Assembly (NCBI GenBank): GCA_016707785.1 | Contig: JADJGZ010000001.1 | Coordinates: 124,001 to 188,000 of the forward strand | DNA: 64,000 nucleotides | Direction: 5' to 3' | DNA from: Bacteroidales bacterium | Lineage (GTDB): Bacteria; Bacteroidota; Bacteroidia; Bacteroidales; UBA4417 | Shown: positions 59,920-64,000 of the stretch, in pieces | Layout of the letters: every line of letters starts with the position of its first letter | Position numbering within the stretch: the first letter of the stretch is position 1 | Notes under the pieces: generated by a model | Databases searched by the model: none | What the model was told of the DNA's origin: nothing | What the model saw: only the letters and a program-made list of their open reading frames with translations | Program-made: the position numbers and the translations under genes

Positions 59920-60306
59920 ATGAATGGTTCTTATCGTTTTATTATTGATGATGACAAAAGAATTGTTACCTACTATCATCAAGGTATGTTGAAAATTGAA
60001 GATATTGGAATTGCATGGCAAGACCTCGTTCTTTTGGATGAATTCAGATCCAAAGGTTACAACCTCCTGAGTGATTATTCAGACGCCGATTTTGATTTTT
60101 CTGTCCATAAAACAGAAATCATATGGGATTATTTAAAATCAATCAAAGATATTCTCAGAAACAAAAAAGAAGCTGTCATTGCCACCACTCCAACTGCTAC
60201 AGCAATCAGCATGCTTTTTGAAAAAGAGACTTACTTAGCCTTAAATTTTAAAGTTAAAATCTTTTCCACCCGGGATGCAGCAATATCCTGGCTAGTGGAA
60301 GCATGA
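59920..60306 (+). CDS. Small STAS/SpoIIAA-like protein
   Basis: Cytoplasmic protein of 128 residues without a signal. The secondary-structure pattern (RFIIDDDKRIVTYYHQGML, GIAWQDLVLLDEFRSKGYNLLSDYSDADF, LRNKKEAVIATTPTATAISMLFEK, NFKVKIFSTRDAAISWL) fits the SpoIIAA/STAS-like fold used by small regulatory proteins (for example DUF3478-type proteins). The final IFSTRDAAISWL helix is typical. The function is unknown. Its stop codon is the first base triplet of the repeat array at 60301-60407. Confidence 0.65.
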   Translation: MNGSYRFIIDDDKRIVTYYHQGMLKIEDIGIAWQDLVLLDEFRSKGYNLLSDYSDADFDFSVHKTEIIWDYLKSIKDILRNKKEAVIATTPTATAISMLFEKETYLALNFKVKIFSTRDAAISWLVEA

Positions 60307-60407
60307 GCCAGAGTGAGCTAGAGTGAGCTAAAGTGAACTAAAGTGAACTAGAGTGAGCTGAGCTAAGTGAGCTAGAGTGAACTAGAGTGAACTAAAGTGA
60401 GCTAATT
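60301..60407. repeat. AGTGAGCTAGAGTGAACTAA word repeat
   Basis: About ten degenerate copies of an 11-base word (AGTGAGCTAGA, AGTGAACTAAA) in tandem. The array starts on the stop codon (TGA) of the upstream gene. It is followed by TGAAAATCCGAAATCCAAAA, the reverse-complement form of the GGATTT word at 58925-59130. Confidence 0.85.
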
Positions 60408-60451
60408 GAAAATCCGAAATCCAAAATCCAAAATGTAAATCTCTTGTTCTT

Positions 60452-61477
60452 CTATTTGGAGAATTTTTCAGGCTTTAGTTGGGGAAATATACGTTTATGC
60501 CTGATATAATAGTCAATGATAAGGTGCCCCCGGTAGATGCAACTAACATAATGATGTTCAGCAACCTCTTTTCGTTTGCTATGTAATTTTAGGAAATTTC
60601 GATAGAAATATAAATGTGCCCTGAGTACCGCATAGAAATCAGCATATCCGCCATCGAATAAAAACTTGAAGGCTGCCAGTCCATCCAAAGGAAAGCGCAA
60701 TAATAAAACAGGGATCAGTAGTCGTCCGGGCAGGTTCTTAAACAACATGGCCAGGTTATTCCTGAAGTTCAGATAGGTCTTGAAAGATGATTTTTTAGGC
60801 AGTGTCCCTCCACCTACATGAAATACTACAGAATCGGGGCAATACATGATCTTAAAGCCTGCATTTTTCAGCCTCCAGCAGAAATCGATTTCTTCCATAT
60901 GTGCAAAGAAATCAGCATCAAGTCCACCCAGGCGATGATAAAGCTCCGCTCTCACAAACATACAGGCACCTGTTGCCCAGAATATTTCACTGATTTCATC
61001 ATACTGCCCCTTATCATCTTCCAGATGTTGGAACATGCGACCTTTGCAAAAAGGATATCCATAATGATCGATATATCCTCCTGCTGCACCGGCATATTCA
61101 AATTTTTCCGGATGATGGTATGATCGCAGCTTTGGCTGACAGGCAGCTATTGTCCGGTCAGATTCCATGAGATCAATTACCGGTTTAATCCAACCTGGAG
61201 TAACTTCAATATCAGAATTTAGAAGCACGTAATAATCGGCATCCACATGCACAAGGGCATCATTATACCCCTTGGCAAAACCTCCATTGGTCCTGTTCTG
61301 GATAATCCTTAGTTCAGGATAATTTTCTGCCAGGAATTCGATTGAACTATCGGTAGAGGCATTATCAGCAATGATCACCTCGGCTTCGCCATTGCTATAG
61401 CTGATCACCGACGGAAGAAATTTCCTTAGATACTCCCTCCCGTTCCAGTTTAATATGACTACAGCTACTTTAGGCAA
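60452..61477 (-). CDS. Family 2 glycosyltransferase
   Basis: Inverting nucleotide-sugar glycosyltransferase of 341 residues, GT-A fold. The start is TTG at 61477 (MPKVAVVILNWNGREYL); no nearby ATG preserves the first strand. Motifs are NWNGREYL, DNASTDSS, NRTNGGFAKGYNDAL, the DxD-like LLNSDIEVTPGW and WATGACMFVRAELY, followed by EEIDFCWRLKNAGF. Two weak C-terminal hydrophobic stretches (LLIPVLLLRFPLDGLAAF) may anchor it in the membrane. It resembles rhamnosyl or galactosyl transferases of surface polysaccharide synthesis, but no pathway genes are adjacent. Confidence 0.9.
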   Translation of the reverse strand: MPKVAVVILNWNGREYLRKFLPSVISYSNGEAEVIIADNASTDSSIEFLAENYPELRIIQNRTNGGFAKGYNDALVHVDADYYVLLNSDIEVTPGWIKPVIDLMESDRTIAACQPKLRSYHHPEKFEYAGAAGGYIDHYGYPFCKGRMFQHLEDDKGQYDEISEIFWATGACMFVRAELYHRLGGLDADFFAHMEEIDFCWRLKNAGFKIMYCPDSVVFHVGGGTLPKKSSFKTYLNFRNNLAMLFKNLPGRLLIPVLLLRFPLDGLAAFKFLFDGGYADFYAVLRAHLYFYRNFLKLHSKRKEVAEHHYVSCIYRGHLIIDYYIRHKRIFPQLKPEKFSK

Positions 61478-61694
61478 ATTCCGATAATTATGAGTGAGAG
61501 GGAAGAAATGACTGATTAATCCGCTAAATTAACAAATAATGAAGTTGACGGAGCGAATATTTCCATCATCATTCCCCATTGAATTCATCGCTGGATAGAA
61601 GATTTGTAACTGTATGACAAAATCGAGATACTCATCTGTGAGTAATACAATTGAAGTGAATAAAATAGAATAAGAAGAATTAGAGACCTTGATG
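61478..61694. other. Gap between GT2 and DJ-1 genes
   Basis: About 220 bases without a gene. I see no repeat, hairpin with T run or promoter box that stands out. Confidence 0.4.
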
Positions 61695-62300
61695 TCAGTC
61701 TATTTCCCAGGTCTCTTTACGGTCAAATCCCATGATTTTCCTGATATATAAGGCATTATCCTTCGAAGTGAGTGATTCAAGCAGATATAAAGCTACATCA
61801 ACTGCAGTGGATGGATTCCAGGAGGTGATAATATTCAGGTCTTTCACTATGGGTTGATTTAAGACTTCGACACCAAATTCCTTCAGCATTTCCAGGCGTT
61901 TCGGACTCCCATTGTAAGTAGTAGCTTGTCTGCCTTGAAGAATCCCACTTTTACCTAATGGAAGAGCTCCCACGCATATAGAAGCAATACTTTTTTGCTG
62001 TTGATGAAAGGATCGGATCAATCCTGTAAATCTTTCATCATAGGCATCCGTATAGAATCCATACTCCTCGAAACCTCCAGGAATAGCCAGAGCATCAAAA
62101 TTATCGGGTTGGATATCTTCAATAAGATGATCCACGATGAACTTCTGATGAAAGGCGCTGTTAATCTCTTTTCTCAAACCACAGCTTTTTAATTCAGTGG
62201 AATGATCTCCGTCAACTAAATTCCAGCCTATAACATCAATAAAGGCACTGGCTTCAAGTACTTCAAATCCTTCGGCCAGAAGCAACAGAACTCTTTTCAT
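61695..62300 (-). CDS. DJ-1/PfpI family protein
   Basis: Cytoplasmic protein of 201 residues in the DJ-1/PfpI superfamily (class I glutamine amidotransferase-like). The core is VLLLLAEGFEVLEASAFID, the nucleophile elbow is ASICVGALPLG (Cys109) with glutamate in ALAIPGGFEEYGFY, and TTYNGSPKRLEMLKEFGVEVLNQPIVKDLNIITSWNPST is a conserved C-terminal region. Members include deglycases, peptidases, chaperones and transcription regulators; the subfamily is not resolved. The gene stands alone and reads towards the glycosyltransferase gene. Confidence 0.88.
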   Translation of the reverse strand: MKRVLLLLAEGFEVLEASAFIDVIGWNLVDGDHSTELKSCGLRKEINSAFHQKFIVDHLIEDIQPDNFDALAIPGGFEEYGFYTDAYDERFTGLIRSFHQQQKSIASICVGALPLGKSGILQGRQATTYNGSPKRLEMLKEFGVEVLNQPIVKDLNIITSWNPSTAVDVALYLLESLTSKDNALYIRKIMGFDRKETWEID

Positions 62301-62698
62301 TTATGAGCAGATTTTTTGTAAATTTAAATAAATCAAGTGATATGAAGATGGGGAGGATTCGTGGGGACTTTAAAATGCAGAATGAAAAGTGTAAAATGAA
62401 AAGTGCAAAATGCAAAATGATAAATCAAAAATGAAAAATATTCAACTCAGAATAAGAATGAAAATGAAAATCGCCTGAAGATTTTGGGTTTTGTGATAAG
62501 ATAAGTTCAATTACTCATGAGAATTTAACTGTTGACACCTAAAATGAATAATATTTAACACAGAATAATGAATGAAAAGTAAAGATTATATAGATTTTGT
62601 TTTGTGTTAGATTTGGTAACCTTTTAGGATTAACTGTGAAACGAATATTTAACACAGAATAACGAATGAAAAAGTAAGAAGCTAACAAAACAGAGATC
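62301..62698. repeat. Repeat-filled gap with three copies of an AATATTTAACACAGAATAA word
   Basis: About 400 bases without a gene. Three degenerate copies of a 34-base word occur at 62437-62465, 62550-62583 and 62644-62678 (AATATTTAACACAGAATAAT, then GAATGAAAAGTAA). Between 62375 and 62445 lie AAAATGAAAAGTGCAAAATG words, similar to 11725-11882. All are non-coding. Confidence 0.75.
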
Positions 62699-64000
62699 TT
62701 AAGGCTTTTTTGCGATGACTAATTTTTCATTTCCTTTCTTTGTAATATCCTTGAAATAGGATTTTATCCTTTGGTACTCTGATGAGTAATAAATAGGATT
62801 CTTAAAGAAATATGCAAAATTGACAATCATATTGTTTCCTTCGACTTTGGCATCATAGGACAATTCAAAGAGATCATTCGAGATTGAATAAGGAGAAGGG
62901 AGGAAATCAACATCATAGCCTTCAGGTATTTCAATGATAGAATAATAATATCGCCTTTGAGGATAAATCAAATCTACCGGATAAGCCCTGTTTGGCTGTA
63001 TTAGGGGATTGGTGGTCATTACTTCTTCCGGGAAAGGTGTAATGTACAGCTTATTGTTGACCTGTTCCAGTTTACCAAGGGCAGTGTATTCGATCTTGAA
63101 TTTTTGCGAACGATTAATGAAATTTTCAACATGAATGGAACTATCGGGAACTAGGTACTGCTCAGTTTCAGGCTTATCGAGAAATTTTCGGACATCATTG
63201 CGGTACCTGTTTCTCATTTTCAGGGCATCATACTCAGAAAGACTAATTTTTACTTCTGAACTGAAATTACCATCCTTTATTTTCATCTGGAAACTTGTTC
63301 GTGTATCACTTACGGTGAGACTTTCAAGTCCGATCCATACTACCTGGCCTTTTCCTGTTTCCTTAATCAGTAATCCTTTATCATTGATACATCTGGGGGG
63401 AATTCTATCGTTCTGAAGTAAGACTTCTGTGGCATCTGACAACACGGTTTTACCCTCAATTGTAGCTGCTATTACAACATAGTCGAAGAAATGCAGAAAA
63501 GGGAAATCACTTTTTATTCTGCCATTCTCGCGTGTGCTCACAAGCAGGGGATAGGCTTCAATCCCGGCTGCGTTTAAAAGTCCGACTGTGAATAAGTTGA
63601 TCTCCGCTGAATTTCCAAATTTGTCCTTTACCAGTTCAGAAACAGATTTTCTTGCATACTTGCTCTTGGTCTTATTCCAGTTGAAATTTGCCTTAACAAA
63701 GCTGATAATCGTGTCAAACCTGGTTTGAGGTGAAAGGGTCATGAGTACAGGTAGATTAAACAAATCGTCTGCCTCCTTTTCACTCTTTTTTGCAAATTTC
63801 CCAAAATCATTATTCTTTAGGAGGTCTTTGATCATTTCCGGCCATGTGGTCAGTATTTGTAGTGAGCCACCTGAGGGATAATTAATTTTGTCGAGCTGGA
63901 AATCTATCTTCATTACATAATCGTTGTATGAAGTGATGAATTCCTCATCCCCGAATGCTGCCACGTTTTTCATCACATACTTGTGAACAAGATTATAGTA
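62699..64000 (-). CDS. DUF3857/transglutaminase-like protein, N-terminus beyond the window
   Basis: C-terminal part of a large exported protein; the frame is open to the window edge (about 433 codons seen), so the true start lies beyond 64000. A transglutaminase-like region (about 100-220 of the visible part: FVKANFNWNKTKSKY, VSELVKDKFGNSAEINLFTVGLLNAAGIEAYPLLVST) is followed by a strand-rich DUF3858-like tail (YPQRRYYYSIIEIPEGYDVDFLPSPYSI). The usual Cys of the transglutaminase motif (G-x-C-x-D) is replaced by GNSAEIN, so it is probably catalytically inactive. Such proteins are common in Bacteroidota and of unknown function. Confidence 0.8.
   Translation of the reverse strand, partial: YYNLVHKYVMKNVAAFGDEEFITSYNDYVMKIDFQLDKINYPSGGSLQILTTWPEMIKDLLKNNDFGKFAKKSEKEADDLFNLPVLMTLSPQTRFDTIISFVKANFNWNKTKSKYARKSVSELVKDKFGNSAEINLFTVGLLNAAGIEAYPLLVSTRENGRIKSDFPFLHFFDYVVIAATIEGKTVLSDATEVLLQNDRIPPRCINDKGLLIKETGKGQVVWIGLESLTVSDTRTSFQMKIKDGNFSSEVKISLSEYDALKMRNRYRNDVRKFLDKPETEQYLVPDSSIHVENFINRSQKFKIEYTALGKLEQVNNKLYITPFPEEVMTTNPLIQPNRAYPVDLIYPQRRYYYSIIEIPEGYDVDFLPSPYSISNDLFELSYDAKVEGNNMIVNFAYFFKNPIYYSSEYQRIKSYFKDITKKGNEKLVIAKKP

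Noticed and set aside
62437..62678. CRISPR-like triple repeat
   Set aside because: Copies are degenerate and spacers are of unequal length; no cas genes.

Overview
The window reads as a chromosomal segment of an anaerobic, gliding-type Bacteroidota (probably order Bacteroidales, from an uncultured lineage). The evidence is TonB-dependent receptors with carboxypeptidase-like N-termini, a C-terminal type IX secretion sorting domain, many short lipoproteins, LytTR and propeller-type two-component systems, AT-rich leaders without strong Shine-Dalgarno sites, and repeated TAnnTTTG promoter boxes. A ferredoxin-dependent 2-oxoacid oxidoreductase and an ADP-forming acyl-CoA synthetase point to fermentative energy metabolism. 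I see no rRNA, tRNA, CRISPR array, phage or complete insertion sequence.

Layout. 0.3-2.8 kb: glutathione peroxidase, thioredoxin, TIGR02757 protein, small outer-membrane protein. 2.9-6.9 kb: ABC transporter operon with a LytS/LytTR pair. 7-11.5 kb: four-subunit 2-oxoacid:ferredoxin oxidoreductase and an aminotransferase. 12.1-15.8 kb: propeller sensor kinase (split) and LuxR-type regulator. 16.2-22.5 kb: lipoprotein, papain-like protease, small secreted protein, WD40-caspase protein. 22.6-29.7 kb: membrane proteins, ADP-forming acyl-CoA synthetase, DUF1295 protein, GH53 galactanase. 29.7-31.6 kb: a FakA-FakB (DAK2-DegV) fusion broken into three frames. 31.7-36.9 kb: probable operon of two paralogous lipoproteins, a TonB receptor and a cysteine-free molybdopterin-fold protein. 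37.5-42.8 kb: DUF1573 protein, aminotransferase and a run of secreted unknowns. 42.9-46.6 kb: a second propeller kinase (broken) with its regulator. 46.7-56.2 kb: NamZ-type muramidase, FtsX/LolE permease, APS reductase, MBL hydrolase, large T9SS substrate, thioredoxin, SmpB. 56.3-59.6 kb: TPP-riboswitch-controlled TonB receptor (split) and AroQ. 59.9-64 kb: STAS-like protein, glycosyltransferase, DJ-1 protein and a partial DUF3857 protein.

Two features dominate beyond ordinary annotation. First, five genes carry frame breaks, about nine lesions in all, and every one can be restored by lengthening a short sense-strand A run by one or two bases. This is either a systematic consensus error or a biological slippage signature. 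Second, most long intergenic gaps are filled with degenerate, word-like short repeats, each locus using its own word but some words shared between loci; several arrays begin at a stop codon.

The best candidates for undescribed biology are the lipoprotein/TonB/molybdopterin-fold operon (31.7-36.9 kb), the papain-caspase locus (17-22.5 kb), and the intergenic word repeats. All family names come from motif recognition by eye, without database searches.
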